Source: Climacteris rufus
Lineage: Eukaryota > Chordata > Aves > Passeriformes > Climacteridae
Assembly: GCA_013398175.1 (NCBI GenBank)
Contig: VZRZ01008561.1
Coordinates: 228,442 to 292,441 of the forward strand
Direction: 5' to 3'
DNA: 64,000 nt
Numbering within the stretch: the stretch's first letter is position 1; each line of letters starts with the position of its first letter. The translations under genes were made by a program, and so were the position numbers. This document shows positions 1 through 14,295 of the stretch, in pieces. Under the pieces are notes generated by a model. It was not told where the DNA came from and did no database searches. It was given only the letters and a program-made list of their open reading frames with translations.

Positions 1-3000
1 AGACACATGTTCCACTCTACACTTTTGGACATCAGGACTTTAATGCAATACCTTGGGTAAAATTCCTCCTCAGCACTTTGTGAAGAGAAATCTGTGCCAG
101 AGACACCAACACAGCTCTGAGCATCATTTGCCCAGCAAAAAGTTTTCCTAACTTTCCCATCCTTTCCGACGCCATTTCACCAGATTATTTGGTTCTGGGC
201 ACGAGGGATGAATTGCAGGTGTGGGGTAACTCAATCCCTCTCTCCCTGGAGGAGCTCTACTGGCAGCTTGAAGTGAGGTGCTGACCTTGGTTACTTTACC
301 CTGTTTTTTCTTCTCCTGCAAACAACCACAACAGAAACCTCAAGCAAAATTGTCCTCAACTCTCCCGGAGATTTGGAATTCAGTCCAATGTGGGTGCTAT
401 TTGAACTTCATGAAAGGAACTTCTTAAATAAAAAGGTTTGTGGTGGTGTGCAGCAGTAAAATTGATTATAAAGCCTTAACACAGCAGCTTGTCAGGAGAA
501 ATACAAGCACATTCATTAACTCCCAGCATGCTGGCAGTTTCAAAGATGCTACCCATGGCCAAGATCAGTCTGCTATCCCAAATACATGCATTTATCTGTC
601 AGTGTAGCCAGGAAACAGTTCCAAATTTTATATTTATTCTTTGTTTCAGGGAAACAAGGACTTAATACTAAACTCATTTTACATACAAGTAACACAGACA
701 TCAAGAAACTAGAAGGTGGCACTCTTCTTCCCCAAGCTCAGCTGTCTGGAAGTTGGGCATTTAACATAAGTTGGGAAACTTTCCATGACCCATGGAGGAA
801 CAGCCTGCTCTGAAGCATTATTTGTCCCCCCCTCTTCCAACAGAATGTAAGTGGGGTTTACGTTGGAAAACCAGGTTTTTGGATTTCACACCCAACCTCA
901 CCAGACTCCTAACCACAGCCACTCAGGAGCAGTGAAGTCCACCAAACAGAAGCCCAAACTGGCTCAGTCATGCTGGTACAACATGTCCAAGTGGGTCAGC
1001 ATTTTGTATGCGAAGTCACACTTTTGGACACACTGTCTGACCTGTCCAAGGTCACAGGGGAAGTATGTTGCAACACCAGGACTGGGCAGTTTCACACTCA
1101 GGCTTCAGCTCTTCCCCCTTCTGGAAAATGAAACTGCTTTTAAAGCCGTCCCATGTGCTCTCAGAAAACACACAAAAATTAATCCCAAGAAACATCAAGA
1201 TTTTTAGGGGGGTAGAGGGGGTTAGCACAACTGTCAAATAAATATGAGAATTCAATTCAGCAAGACAATCCATTTTTCCCCCATCACTGAGACATGTCCT
1301 CCCAGGTAACCTATGTGGTATGGAACTTCCCAGCAATCAAACACAAGGAATGCCCATTCTGCCACTTCCCAGATCGTTCTGCTGAACTCCCCAGCAGCCC
1401 TGTCCACACCAGTGGCACCATCACAGCAGAGCACATGGAAAGGGCTGCAGCCCCAGGTGTTCATCCAAAACACCAAGGCATTTGGGAATAACATAAAACA
1501 GTCAGAACTACCCAATTCATGCTCTTTGAAACTATGCCCAGATAGGAAATCTTCCCAGGAAAAGATAATTTGTAAAGCACTATCTATACAGTAAGGTCTA
1601 ATGGGTTAATCCCCATCACAATGTATAGAGCTGATGCCTTCCCACAGAGGAATGCAATCCAGCAAGGATGTATTCCTGGCATGTCACTACACATGCTCAA
1701 TTAAAAGGAACATCAGCTCTCCCTGTCATGACCACACGGAAAGACAAGATGGAAAACCACCATCCATATCACTCCAAGTCAGCAGTTCCCAGCCTGCCTG
1801 CTTGGAGCAATAAGGGCAACCCTTTCCTCCACAGATTAGAGTTATTGCTGTCAATGCCCTCTCAGGTCCTCGTTTTTTGGGAATCCAGTTGACAAATTCA
1901 GGCAAACACACCTAAACAAAAGAGAAAGAAAAAAAGGCAAACCAAACACGTCACCCTGTTTGAACTCCGTGTTCTCCTGCCCAGTTGCTAATCCTCCTTT
2001 CCATGAAAATATATTGGCATCATGCACACACCAGCCCCATCAATGTGGACCCCTCAAGCCTCCAGGCTCCACCTTCCATGCCAGCTTCTCCAAGGTGATA
2101 CAGAGTTGGTTGCAAGTTGCATTAGTGCAAGCAGCTATGACTCAGGGTTACAATTAAGCATTATCCCCAGAGCACTGGGATTTTAGCAGAATACACCCCA
2201 GTTTTAATAACTAACCCTTCTTGACCTCAGCTCCCTTTAATCCATATTGGTTTTCAATACACAACTTCATAATTAAGAAAATTAACAGTTTTCTTCAAAA
2301 GGCTTACATTTATTAAGGAAAAACATCTTCACAAGGACAACATCTCCCCAAAGGAGGCATCTCTGCAGGACAGGCTGCAGTTGTTCACCAGTGCCATCAG
2401 ACACTCAAGATAAAAATACAGACAATACAAACCACCTCTGAGAGCTGCATTTTGTATGTGTGAGCAAACCATCCATAGACACCGTTGACTTTAGGAGGAA
2501 ACAGCAGAACCAAACAAACCATTGATGCAAAACCTTAAAAAAAAAAGACCAGAAAACACCTGGTTCAGTCATAAAGAGTCCTGAATCCACACCAGTTTCG
2601 AGCTAAGGAATTGTCACCGCTTAAACAGCCATCCCTGGAGCTGCAGGTTGGACTCATGTATTGCTATTGCATCAAACATGAGGCAAAGCACAGCCTAAAA
2701 GCCCTTCCAGGTGGGTTTAAGCCAGTCTAATGTGGTACCTGTTCAGGCAGCAGCTCAGGGGCTCTGCTCACCCAATGTTCCTCACACTGCCTTCATCAAA
2801 GAGCATCTTTGCTCACACTGCATCATTAAGCTGCAATGCACACACCTATACTGGGATGGGCACTGACTCCTGTGGAACCTGGAGCAGCAGGGAGCTCAGA
2901 AGTGCCAACCAGGGGGCTCAGCTCCCCACCCAGACAGCAGCACCACAGCACACCCTGTCCTCTGTGCATCTCCTGGCCTCTGGGCTTTGCCTCTTTGCAA

Positions 3001-5778
3001 GGTCGTTAGGTTTGACAAAGTTATCTTGTCCTGTTGGACAGAACTGCTTTTTCTCAGGGTTGATCAACTTGTGTCATGCAAATTACCCGGGGTGGAGGTA
3101 AACCAAAAAAAAAGGGGCATTCAGATGGTTCCTTTTATGTTTCACAGATCATTTGCATCCTCATTCTCTGTCTTTAGGGCAACTCTCAGTTGGCTGAACA
3201 CCTGCTTTTAGCTGCCGGGAAGTACATAACAAACCTCCTTCTTCACCCATCCCCAATTCACACCCCCTCCGAGTATTTAACTGGTGTCACTGAGGCTCGC
3301 AAAACCCTCCTCACTTCACTGAGGCTGCTCATTTTATCTTGGTCAAGATAGAGATGACGACATTCTCCTGCTTAGCATGTTCCAGAATCCCAAAGCATCC
3401 CAGCTCAAGGAAATCCCAAACTCAGAGAAAGCAGAGAGCCTCACACCAGGCCACCAGCTTGGTGGTTTCACATCTATTGGCCCTGAATACTCTTGCTGAT
3501 GTCCACAGTGTCAGCCCAGCACAAAAATGCTTCAGAAAAAGGAGCGATGGAGAAAGAAAGCCAGGATGGAGTGAACCTAATTGTGAAAAATCCAGAGAGA
3601 TGTCCAGCAGCCAAGTCAAAATGAGGCTATTCCCTGGGAACTACCGATACTGCAAAAAGCATCCCCCCTGCTTAGACACAGCCCTTGCATGTCCTGTTAA
3701 ATGGTTCATCCCTAACGTTAATTCACATGGCAACTCCAAAGAATCAGTTCACTCCTGCTCTCTGCATGGAGAATCGAGGCACGGATTGAGAGCAAAGAGA
3801 CTGGTGGCAAAAGTAAGGACCAAAGCCAAGGGCACCGTGAGTCTGTGCAACATCTTCTGCTCCCCAAGGCAGACAGACAGAAGGAAGGCAGAAGATGTAT
3901 GTGTCAGGCTCAGGCAAAGGGCAGCAACCACATCATTTCACTGTGACAGTGTTTCCTTGCTATAAAAAGTAGAGATTCCTCTCCCCAGGGAGGCAATGGA
4001 AACATTCCAGTTATTAGTAATACAGAAAAGCTAACAGTAAATTGCAAAGGAAACACTAAATAAATGAAGAACAACACATACACACATTCCTTTTGCCCGC
4101 TTAAAACTAAACATGAATGATGTACTACAGCAAATTGTACTTGTTGCTTGACTTAAAAGTGACAATCTTGATGATGGACCATCAACATCAATCCCTCTTT
4201 CTGAACAGGCTGCCCTCTGAGAACATATTGAAGGCATCAGCAGAAGTAAAAGCATATCAAAAATCTTCCAGACTTGCCTTTGCTTAGGTACAACAGCTTA
4301 TACATCTAAATTTCAACCAGTGTGGATATTCATCCTCACTGCAGTAGGGACTAGCCAGCACAGCTTGAGCACTCTGCAAACACAAGCAGAAAACAATGTT
4401 TCCATCCCTTAAAAAACTATGAGGGGAAACAGAGGAAGTGGCCCAGGAAAGTCAGGCTGATATCTGGGGGCAGATTTCCCCTTGTTGGGAGATGCAGTGA
4501 CATGCACAAAAGCTCTGCACAGAGATTCTAATGGACATCCCAGTTCTTCCTGGAAACACACCCGTGGGATGCTGCACCTCAGCCAAGATACCAGGGTGTG
4601 GATGCTCCCTCTACAGGTGTCAGGCTCCCATGGGGAGATGGCAAATATCATTCCAAACCTTCCTGTGGCTGAAAAGCCACAAGCCACATCACTCAAACTG
4701 CCAAGGAGCAGAGCAGCTCCAGGGCTGGTTCCCAGGAGGTTCCAGTGCAGCCCGAGCAGCCTCACTGGGTCTTAGTGCAGCGGATCCTGGGGCTGGAATA
4801 AACTCCTGAGGCTGGAATCATCTTGCTGATTGCCACTGGGGCTGCAACAGCCTGTGTGAGATGACCCAGTTGGACTGAAACCTTCTCAGCAATCATACCC
4901 CATCCTTCAGGAATGCACTTATGCTGCCAGTCAGGGTGTACAAATGCTGAGAGCAGGCTCAGACAAGTGGCTCACAGATTTAAGCTGTGTCCAAACCTTG
5001 AAGAAAATTTAAGGGCCGCTTAGGAGAGGCCAAGCTTTCATGCAGTGGGTTTGGACACCCCAAGCTGTAAGCAAGCACTCTGAACTCCAGTCCTCCCACA
5101 CAGGGTACAGACATCACACATGCCCTGCAGACCCTACATTCAAACAAGCTGTCCCAGCTGTGCTGACAGTGCAGAGAAACAGGTATTGTAGGGAATGATT
5201 AATCCCATTCAGATGCCTACAGCAGGCCAGGGTCAGGCACTGCCTAAAAATATCCATTTCCATCCAGAGACTGTAAAAGGAGGCTGGGGGGGGGGTCTGG
5301 ATAAGTAGCAGGTACAGCCACGAACAAGGTTTGTGTGATGCACAAACCTCAACACGTTCCAGAGAGTCTCCAGCCCTTTTGAGACTCCCCAGCACAACAG
5401 TAGTCTACAATCCTCCCATCAGGCCTGAAAAGGCAAAATACAAGGAAACTTGTAACAAAAATGAAATCTGGAAGATCAACAGAAGAGGTGTCACCCAAAG
5501 GGTGCAGGAAAGCCCAGGAGGGCTTGTATCTCCAGCTTACGAGTGCTGCAAGACATCACCACTCACCTCATTTCCCAGGAAACCCTGGCAGGATCTGACC
5601 TCCCCTTGACACTCTCCTCCTTTCTCCTTTTTGCAGTCAACCGAGACCTATATGACATTACAACAAAAGAAATGTCAGCAAGCCCAACCTTGTTCCCTCC
5701 CTCCAACCAAAACACTTCCATTTCCTTAGTTTTTCAACATAAGGCTGCACTGAAAAGCAATTATATGTAAATTGTAGC
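1..5778. other. Unique non-coding sequence, no gene recognised
   Basis: I read both strands and found no exon, RNA gene or named repeat here. The longest open frame in the window lies at 3339-3965 on the + strand (208 codons). It is rich in Ser, Arg, Lys and Cys, and shows no signal peptide, membrane segment, repeat or family motif. I read it as chance. A G10 run sits at 5286-5295. The sequence looks like intron or intergenic DNA of moderate G+C. Confidence 0.6.
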
Positions 5779-5852
5779 ATATATATATATATATTAAATA
5801 TATATTACCTATTTAAATATATACATATGTACATACATGTATATATATAAAT
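5779..5852. repeat. AT-rich low-complexity / (TA)n tract
   Basis: A 70-base stretch made almost only of TA steps, with alternating TATA, TTAAATA and TACATA words. It starts with about nine uninterrupted TA units. It is a degenerate dinucleotide microsatellite of a kind common in vertebrate introns. No promoter role is inferred, because nothing else around it looks like a transcription start. Confidence 0.85.
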
Positions 5853-7774
5853 TGGTGAAGGGATGGGGCCCCCATGCAAGTGGCTGAACCAGCAGCACAT
5901 TCCTCTGCAGCCATGAAAGTTCAGGCATCAGGGATGGAGCCCTACATGTCCCATGCTGGACACCCACAATGACCCAGCAATGTGGCATAAAAACCACCAT
6001 GGCAAGGTCCTCCTGAGATGTTCACTCTCATCTCTAAAGCAATCCCTCAAACACTCCTAAGGAGTAATGGGAGGAAATGCCAGGGAACCTGGGTGGACCA
6101 GAGCTGCAAGGAAAAGGGATGGAGGCAGCAGACTCCTGCTCCATGACCCAGAGCATCCCAGCATCACCACAGAGAGGATGTGGGATTTTTTCTCATGGTG
6201 ACCTCCAGACATTGCTGTCACACAGGACAGACAGATGGACATCAGGCTGTTGTTCAGGTTCTCAGCACTCTGCTGGGCAGTGGTCCTTGCAGACTCTTTT
6301 CTCCCACCATCCAGGTCCCAATCCTCTCCTTCTCAGGCAGCAGAGCCCTTGTTGGCACAGCCATAAATCACAGTCATCTATCAAATAGCTTTATATCACA
6401 CAGCCTGCTGGCAGAGTGAGTGTGAGGCAGAGCAGGGAAGGGGACCTTTATTACCATCAAAATCGCCTCATCACTCAGCCTACTTAACCCAGCCACATTT
6501 GCACTGCTAAATTTGGGAGAGTATGAGAAGCATTCCCTCATAATGGGAGGTGGGGGAGGGACAAGCCGGCTTCTGGCCTCCTTTAACTCCCTGCCAAGTG
6601 CTCTGCAATTCAAAGTCCATGTCAGGGAAGCCACCCCAAGCTGCATAGCCATGGCCCAGACCCAGTAAACCTGGAGATTTCTGCCTTAACCCCTTTGAGT
6701 CAGCACCTGAGCTTGCCTATTTTAAGAAAATTATGGAATCGGGTTTTAGGAAACAGCTCCCACTGAAATAACAGGTATCCAGGAGGGATGTGGGAGGAAT
6801 TCTGGACACCTCCACACATCAGCTTCAGACAGTGAGTTTGAAGACCCTTCCCCGAAGGGAAGTAGTGCTCAGCCAGCAGTAATCCTCACCTCCAAGCCGA
6901 TTTAGGAAGCTGTGAATGACTATTTTGGGTGCAAAATAGATGAACTACTCAGGAAAGACAGCATCAATACCTGCAGCAGGCAGGGGTCATCATCCCTGTC
7001 AGCATGTAGAAGCATTACCCCGAGCTGCAGCAGAGGCTCTGCTTTTCAGATCACAGAAGCAAATTAAACCACTCTCTCCTTGTTGCTGGCAGGTACAGGA
7101 AGGAAACACAGGTTACAGGAACCTTTCTGGACCCGTTTTCCATAAACACCATCAACACCTGCACCCTTCTGCAGATGCTCAGAGAAATCTGCCCCTGGAA
7201 ACCCAGCCCATGGACCACCTTGGGGGGGGTGTTGCTGCCCACACCCAACAAATAAACATGTTAATTAATCCCAGAGGGTGCCAAGTCTGGTGCTGCACAT
7301 GGTGAGCCAAAAATGTTCCCCAACATCCACACTGAGACGTTTGAGGGAGCTTTTGAAGAATCCAGGCATGAGCCTGGGCAAGCGGCCGGAGATATTTCCC
7401 AAGAAATTCACATGCACACCAAAAAAAAAAAACCAGGCTTGTTTTCTGCAGAAGCATCAAACGTTCTGACATCAAGAAGGATGATTAAAGACAGCTGAGT
7501 TGCAGGAAAGATTAAAAGAACTAAATATGCCCAACCTGGCTAAGCAATGAGTAAGAGGAGATGTGATAAAAGACTCCAGGCATCTGAATGAAGGGAGTGG
7601 CGTGGCATTAAAGGACTGAATAAAATATCTTTCTGAGAAATGGATCCATCAACGATCTCTCAAGAGATAAGGTATGAGCCTCGTTTTTTTGGCATTTATA
7701 AAACCGGTCGCCAGAACTGAGGCTTTTGAGGAGAAATCCACACTGCCCCGAAGGGAACACGCACCAAGGCTTTT
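5853..7774. other. Unique non-coding sequence, no gene recognised
   Basis: Nothing beyond short homopolymers was found, for example A12 near 7420 and G8 near 7222. Several short overlapping open frames occur, but none has a recognisable product and none is bounded by convincing splice signals. Confidence 0.55.
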
Positions 7775-7802
7775 NNNNNNNNNNNNNNNNNNNNNNNNNN
7801 NN
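7775..7802. other. Assembly gap (28 N)
   Basis: A run of 28 undetermined bases. The flanks are ordinary unique sequence, not an obvious repeat. Any open frame crossing this point is undefined. The true gap length may differ from 28. Confidence 0.98.
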
Positions 7803-7884
7803 ACAAAGGAGCACAGGAAACTTGGGAAGGAGCAAGTGTTTCATACCACCTCGCTCAAGAAGCAGAGATAAGCCTTTTCACTGT

Positions 7885-7931
7885 AAAATTAAAATTTATA
7901 TATATATAATTAAAATTTATAGATATATATT
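7885..7931. repeat. AT-rich tract with a 14-base direct repeat
   Basis: TA-rich low-complexity sequence in which the 14-mer at 7887-7900 recurs at 7908-7921, an offset of 21 bases. This is a small slippage-type duplication. Confidence 0.75.
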
Positions 7932-10418
7932 TGATTTTCACTCCTTATTTTTAATTCAGCAGCCCTAGTCCACAACGTTTCAGGCTTAGGGGAAAAAAGA
8001 AAAAAACACAAGAAGGAAATAACAACCAACCTATCAAAAAATGAACATGTCTGGGGATCTCACAAGTACTAGATTTTATCCCCCACAATAAAGATCTGTG
8101 GCATGGTACCAAGGAAGCAAGAGCCTGGATTGAGCTGGGCAGTGATGCTCCTGGTGACTGCCAGCCCAGCAGCTCTCTAGACACTGAAAGACACAGCACA
8201 CACATGGGCAAGGTGACAAAACCCTGGGAAGTGTTTAAATACCTGGCTCTGATGAGATCATACTCTTCAATGAAAGTGCCCTCTGACACCCAGGGACCTG
8301 ATACACCTTATAAAGATCAGAAGTGAGCCCTAAGGCCTAAGAAAACCACCCAGGAGGAGAGATAAACCTGTTATGCTGGCTTTGCCCCAAAGAGCCATGT
8401 AATGCACACCTACCTATCTACTCTGTGAAGCCAAAACAGTGGATTCTGTGTAATTCTGTCCAGCCATACCAGGGTCTTCTGAACATCATCCCCTGGAGAA
8501 AAGGGCTTCACTCAAGGGAAGGAACTTGACCTGGCCAAAACTATTACTGAATACAGACATATGCACAGTGAGGTTTCTACCAACACCAGCTTATCAGTTC
8601 ATCTGATGTGCCTGGGGATTGCAATTAACCCCCAAATGCTCTTTCAGGTGCTTCTGCCCCGATATTGCTGATGCAACTCAGCCACAGGGTATGATTTACA
8701 AAGCTCAGTGGCATCCCAGATTTGGTACCTGGAGACTCCTTCTCCCCCAGCTGAGAAAAGGCAGGAGACGTTTGCCAATGGTGTAATTTAAAATCACAGT
8801 TAAATTCACACAATGGCCACAATCCTGTCCCAGCTGCCCCTGGCTCCCCTGACTCGGTGAGCCAAGGCAGGGCAGTTGAATCTAAGAGGAAACTGGATAG
8901 GAAAAAAATACAAAAGGTGAGTAATTTTCTTCTAATTAATTACCTAAACCAGTTCAGTGGGGCTCAGGCAAGTACTAGGAATCTTTCCCCTTTTGGCATG
9001 AGCGAGATCAGCTGAACTGCAACATGTGACTGCAATCCAAGGCAACCTTTGTTTGCAAGACCAAGACTGGATCTTTTTAATTTTATTTTTCCCCCTTTCC
9101 CACAGCAACCTCTTAAGTCTGCAATTGCCTTTCTCCATGGGAACAGGAGATTCACCGTTAATTGACCAGTGAGCTTTACTGCAGAGTTGAAACAGGATGT
9201 TCACAGAGGATTTTATTGTGGGTTTTTTAATAAGTGGGACATTTTAGTAGGCAGTGTATCTTGCTTTATGCTTGCTTGTTTCTTTGGGAAGCTGAAGTAC
9301 AAAACTAGGCTGCCAGATTAATTTTATATATTGAAGAAACATGATTCTGTTCTACCCAATTATAAAAAGAGAACATAAAAAGATCTGTTCAAAGTGGAGG
9401 AAACTCTGTTCCTTACATTTGGGATGAAAGGGGAAAATTAAAACATCTAAGATAGATTATTATACCTTCCATCAAACATTCGTCTTCCCACAGAATCAGC
9501 TGCTTCCATCACTGCAGCAACACTGATGTTGGAGATTACCTGGCTCAGAGTATCACTGTCACACAGAATTAAAGGTTTGCAGGCTGTATTTGGACAACTC
9601 CCTCCCTTCCTTTTGATGTTAATTTTGGGTATCCCTGCTCAGGCCATGACTGCAGTTTTACTCTGTGCATTCAGACAGCCAGACCTGGCAGCCCTCACAG
9701 CAGGTGTGGCAGGAGACACAGCCCCTCTCTGACCCACAACTCATCCTTCCAGGAATGACTGGAGTCTGGAGGATGAAATGTAAAATTTTGACTCTTGCAA
9801 TTCCCACTACAGGGAGCAAAGGTTATTTTTCCCCCATTCAGAGAGTTAACGAGAAACAACCCTCTCCCAAAACACAATTAGTTTCCACTCAGAAGAGTGG
9901 ATTGGGATAGTCCATGTGTAAAAAAAAAAAAAAAAAGCACGCAGAGAGATCCCACAGGATAAGCCCCAGGAGGGAGCTGTGTGCTGGGAAGCAGCCAGTT
10001 CTCCACGTCCTTCCCATTTCTCATCCTGACACATGCACTTTGGTACACCCACTCCCACTCAGCAGAGCCTTTGCTGGCATCCATTTTCCTGGATATTTTA
10101 CAAACGCTTATCCAGAGCCTCCCATTCTCGCTCTGTGACAGGGCAATAACTGCTATTCTATTTTTGCCCCAGTTTTGAAAAGGTGCAAGAGAGAAATGAG
10201 TGTTCTTCAGGTTTCAGAAAGACAGGAACCTCTGTCTGTGCTGGCAGCCACCACGGTGCTGAGGCAGAGGAGATGCACTTGCCCTGTGAACAAAGCTCTT
10301 GGAGAGGGAATGGGGCAGGATGTAAGTGCTGCTGGTAGTCTGGAAAGAGTTACTGCTGGGCTGGGGTGAAGAATGCAAGTGACGCAGCAGCATCCTGCAG
10401 AGAGAGAGGGGAAAATGT

Positions 10419-10441
10419 AAAAAAAAAAAAAAAAAAAAAAA
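10419..10441 (+). repeat. Poly(A) run, 23 A
   Basis: An uninterrupted A23 on the + strand. No CR1 or processed-pseudogene body was recognised upstream of it, so it is a mononucleotide microsatellite rather than a proven retroposon tail. Confidence 0.9.
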
Positions 10442-12807
10442 GTTACAAAAACTCCAGCTCTTTGGCTGAAGTTCAGGATGACTACACTTTTACTGTAAGT
10501 GTTTAGTAACTCAGAGTCACATAACCCTCTCTGCCCACTTGGGGCCACGAGAAGCAGCTTACAAGCTACAAGAAATGCTTCACACACACACACACGCCTG
10601 GCTGAATCCCTGTCCAAGAGAGGACAAAAAGCCTTTAACAAATTAAGCTGCATTTCCCATTTAAGCAGAGCTCCATTGCTATTTATTTAACAATTTTACA
10701 GTGTTATTTTAGCCTTCCTGGTTTGTGTGTGTTGAGAGATTGTTCCTGGGACAGGAGCCAAAGTTGCTTAGAGCAATCCAGCAGCTGGAGAGGGAGGGAA
10801 AAGCAGGATGGAAGAGAGGAGGAGGAAGATGCCAGAGCAAGGCTTCACTGTGGTCACAGCAGCCCCCAGCCACAGAGCTGGAGGGAGGTGAATAGAAAAC
10901 TGGGGACAATGATGAGAAAAAAAGAGCTGGGGTGGAGACTGTGTGTGCTCCATCACCATTTGGTGGCTGTTGCGGTTTCCTGCTTTCAGAGCCCTGAGCA
11001 AGGATGTTGGGAGATGAGCAGGTGAAAGCAAAGCTATGACAGCCCTGCACACACCAGCATCCACCCAGCAGGATGCCACTGTGGGTACCATCCAGGTGAG
11101 GTGCTGATCCTGCCTGAGAGATGCTCTTACAGGAAAACTGACCAGAGGATGGATGACCCACCTGGGCACAAATGCTGTTTGGTATCAACCTGCTCACAAT
11201 GCCCTGCAGTACCAAGTGCCCAAGGACAAATGCATCACAGGAAAAACCACAACATTAAACATCTGCAGGTATCAGATCAGTCCCACACAGTCCTGCATTC
11301 TACTCCTCCTGCCATGACTATACTTGCAGGTCAGCTTCCAGGAAGAATTTTTGGAGCAGGCAGGCAGAAGTGAGATAGATGGTGTTAACACAGGATGGAT
11401 GCTTCCCCCAGATGAGCAGCTTTCCTGTCTGAGTCAGGGGAAATCCACCTGGTACCCACTGATGGGGGCTGAGAAACACAGCTTGGACCACCACCAGCCC
11501 CTCCACACTTTCAATATGAATCTTCTACAGGTTAACACAAAACCTCCTCCTTCACCTGTATTGAGTCTCCCAAAGATCTTGAGGGCTCCTCAGCCATGGT
11601 GGTTCAAAGCATGGGCACTTCCTCAAGCTCACATACCCCACCACCACTGCAGCCACTGGCCTGGGACTGGTCAGCAGCAAAACCACGATGGCTTTTCTCC
11701 ATCCACAGTGTAGGACAAGGAGAGAGGGAAACCCAGGGATCCATTCACACTCAGTTCCTCTTCCAACACATCCCTCTGCCCATTAGATGAGGAGTCCTCC
11801 CTGGAACAAGCATGAGCAGATTCTTCCTCATGGTTTTTCAAGTCTAAATAGAGAGAGGAAAAGCACACGTGCCAGCAGGAACCCTTCTACAACATCGTGG
11901 TGTTGGTCTGGCTATTGTTGGTATTATGGTCTGGCTCCTAACTCCCCCGTGGCTCAATTTACAAGTCTGTCACATAAGAGCTGTGAATGGTCCTAAAAAT
12001 ACTGACAAAACACAAAGGTTTGCAGAGAAGATCTAACGTCATACTTTGCATGAAGTACTACAAAACCAAGATTTCATCCTTACACATAATTATATTCACT
12101 GCTGTTATTAAATTAACATATCTGTTCCTTGTAAAGGGACTTCTATAGAGGAGATTAGTTATTAGTTTGTCTGTCTTAAAATCTCTTCAAAAATCCTTTT
12201 TGCCAATGTCTTTGCAGTCCTCCCTTTTACCAAACTGTCCTCTGAAGTCCAACAGTTGCTGGACTCTGCATTTCCACCCTTAGAGTTGATGCTGTTGAGT
12301 CACCTGTATGGCACCCTGGGGTTTCAGGAGTGCAGCTTGGAGCCTTCAGCATCACTCAAACCACCCAAATGTGTTTTGCAGAAGATGTATTTTCTGTGTA
12401 TCCAAAGACACAACCCTGAGATGCCACAACAACTTGACTGACCCTACTGAAGAGCTCTGCAGCTCCACTATCAGCACTCTTGCTACACCAGCCCTACCAC
12501 CAGCTTTGCCATCCAGCAAGCTTCATTTGGTGGCCACTCCTTCACTTGGTGATATTGCATGGAACTGTCTGGGGATTTGGCTTCTTCCCAGAGTAAGCCC
12601 CAGCCTATCAGCCTTGAAAAGGAAATGAATAGCAAATTACTTGTTCTCTTCTTCACTTTCTCTGTGCCCTTTTTAAGACAAATTCCATGCTCCTTTTATT
12701 TTTTAAGCAACCTAGATCAACACAAGTCAGATTCAGTGCCAGCATGTCACATACCTAACAAGCAAGCATAGCAAGCATTTATTTTTATTTTTTTTTCAGG
12801 GGAATTT

Positions 12808-12885
12808 TAGCATCAGCAAGACTAGAACTGAAGCCTAGATCTTCCTAGGAACGCTCACATCTATATTCTCCAAGACCACAGACAC
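12808..12885 (+). mobile_element. Possible MIR-like (CORE-SINE) remnant
   Basis: The stretch reads, in order, like the 3' half of a MIR element: an 'agaac...cctagatcttcct' segment corresponding to the MIR words around 'aacccaggtcttcct', then a 'ccaagaccaca' segment corresponding to 'ccactagaccaca' about 40 bases further on. The match is by memory of the consensus and by eye, with several gaps. Birds keep a small number of such ancient copies. It could be coincidence. Confidence 0.3.
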
Positions 12886-14295
12886 AGATGCTGTGCTCTG
12901 TGCTGTGCAGGGAGGCATCAAGGCAAGGGAACCCTGCAAACCACAGGGGAAAGCTCTGTAGCCTACAAAAAATCGACCAGGTGTATCCAGTAGGTCTGCC
13001 TATCTGTGATCCTCCTCTTCAAGGCACTTCTGTATCCTCCAGTGATTTCAAAACCCAACACATACTGTTTCAGCTTTGATGCTCTGCGTTCTCATAATCA
13101 ACCAATACTGGAATATCCTTTCTTCTTGCAGTAAACCCCCTTTTATTCCCTAGGGGCAGAGCTGGTTGGACAGAATAGACCAGGCATTTAGGATTTCATC
13201 ACAAATGTAAGCAGCAGCTTGAATCACAGCTCCAGCACATTCCCGTGGGCTGCAAACACCAGCGCAGTAACATCCCTGTCAGGCAGCAGTTGCAGGGGCA
13301 TTTGGTTTAGCATCTGCAGTGGAGGAAATCATCAGCTTACATCACAGCACAGAGTGACCAATTTGTGGTCAACCAAACTACTCCCAAGAGCCAAAAAACA
13401 AACTGCAATGCAGTAATGACAGCGATTTGGATTCAGAATATCAGGAGGTGTTGAGACAGTCAGCCTCGGCAGGACCTGACGGGGGCAGAAGCCATGCCAA
13501 AATCTGGATGCAAGGACTGCAGAAATGCTGGGCTGGGAGGGAAGTCAAACAGCCACCAAGCCCTGAACCCTCTCTTGGCTTTGTTTGTCTTTGTGCCGCT
13601 CTCCGAGGCAACACTGGCACAGCCCTGCCAAGAGCAAGCAGGGCTCGGCTGCAGTTCCCAGCAACGAGCACCACTTGCCCCACCACCCAGGAAGGGCTGC
13701 TGTGCTGCTAACAAAGAGGTTTCTAATGCTTTTTGGGCCAGCTCCAGCATCCCTCATTCTCCTTCACCTCCACCACCAGGAGCTGGAACCTACACTTTGA
13801 GAACTGCCAGCCTACCCCGCCGCTACCAGACGTGATGGAGATGATGCACTGAAGGCAGTGCCCAGAGCAGCACTGCCCTGTATGCAATTTTTGTCTAGTT
13901 CTGTCTTCAGACATGGAGAGACATTGTATGCTGCACTCTTCACACCATCTTGCTGGACATCTCACATCTGCAGTGTTCCCTTCGAGTCTCAGCTCTACCA
14001 GGTGCTCACAATCTCTAGTTCCTCTCCTTGCCCTCCTTCCCCCTGAATGCCATCTGTTTTCCAGTTAAACTTGCACAGCCATACTTTGAAATGAATTTGG
14101 AGACAGTTCAGCTTTTTCCATGCTAAGAGAAGTTCCTTGTCCCAGCTCACAGTGTGGACACAAGTTGTGGCTACACAACTGACCACGCAGTGAGCTGCAG
14201 CAGAGTCAACACCAGCAGAGCAGAGACACTTAATCCCTAAACTACTGCTGAAGACAACATCCCATCACACCATGGCCTGACACCTGTGGGCTGTT

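Larger units (their letters stand above)
7932..14295. other. Unique non-coding sequence with two poly(A) runs
   Basis: Mostly single-copy sequence. It holds an A17 run at 9920-9936, an A23 run at 10419-10441, a short CA run near 10578-10595 and a possible MIR-like patch (listed separately). Around 13427-13835 several frames on both strands lack stops over 200-340 bases. That reflects locally higher G+C and few T-rich words; no domain could be recognised in any of those frames. Confidence 0.55.

Noticed and set aside
3339..3965. Longest open frame, 208 codons on the + strand
   Set aside because: No recognisable domain, signal peptide or repeat. About one frame of this size is plausible by chance in 64 kb with A/C-rich, stop-poor composition.
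5286..5295. G10 run as a possible G-quadruplex
   Set aside because: A single homopolymer without separated G runs; a simple slippage tract.
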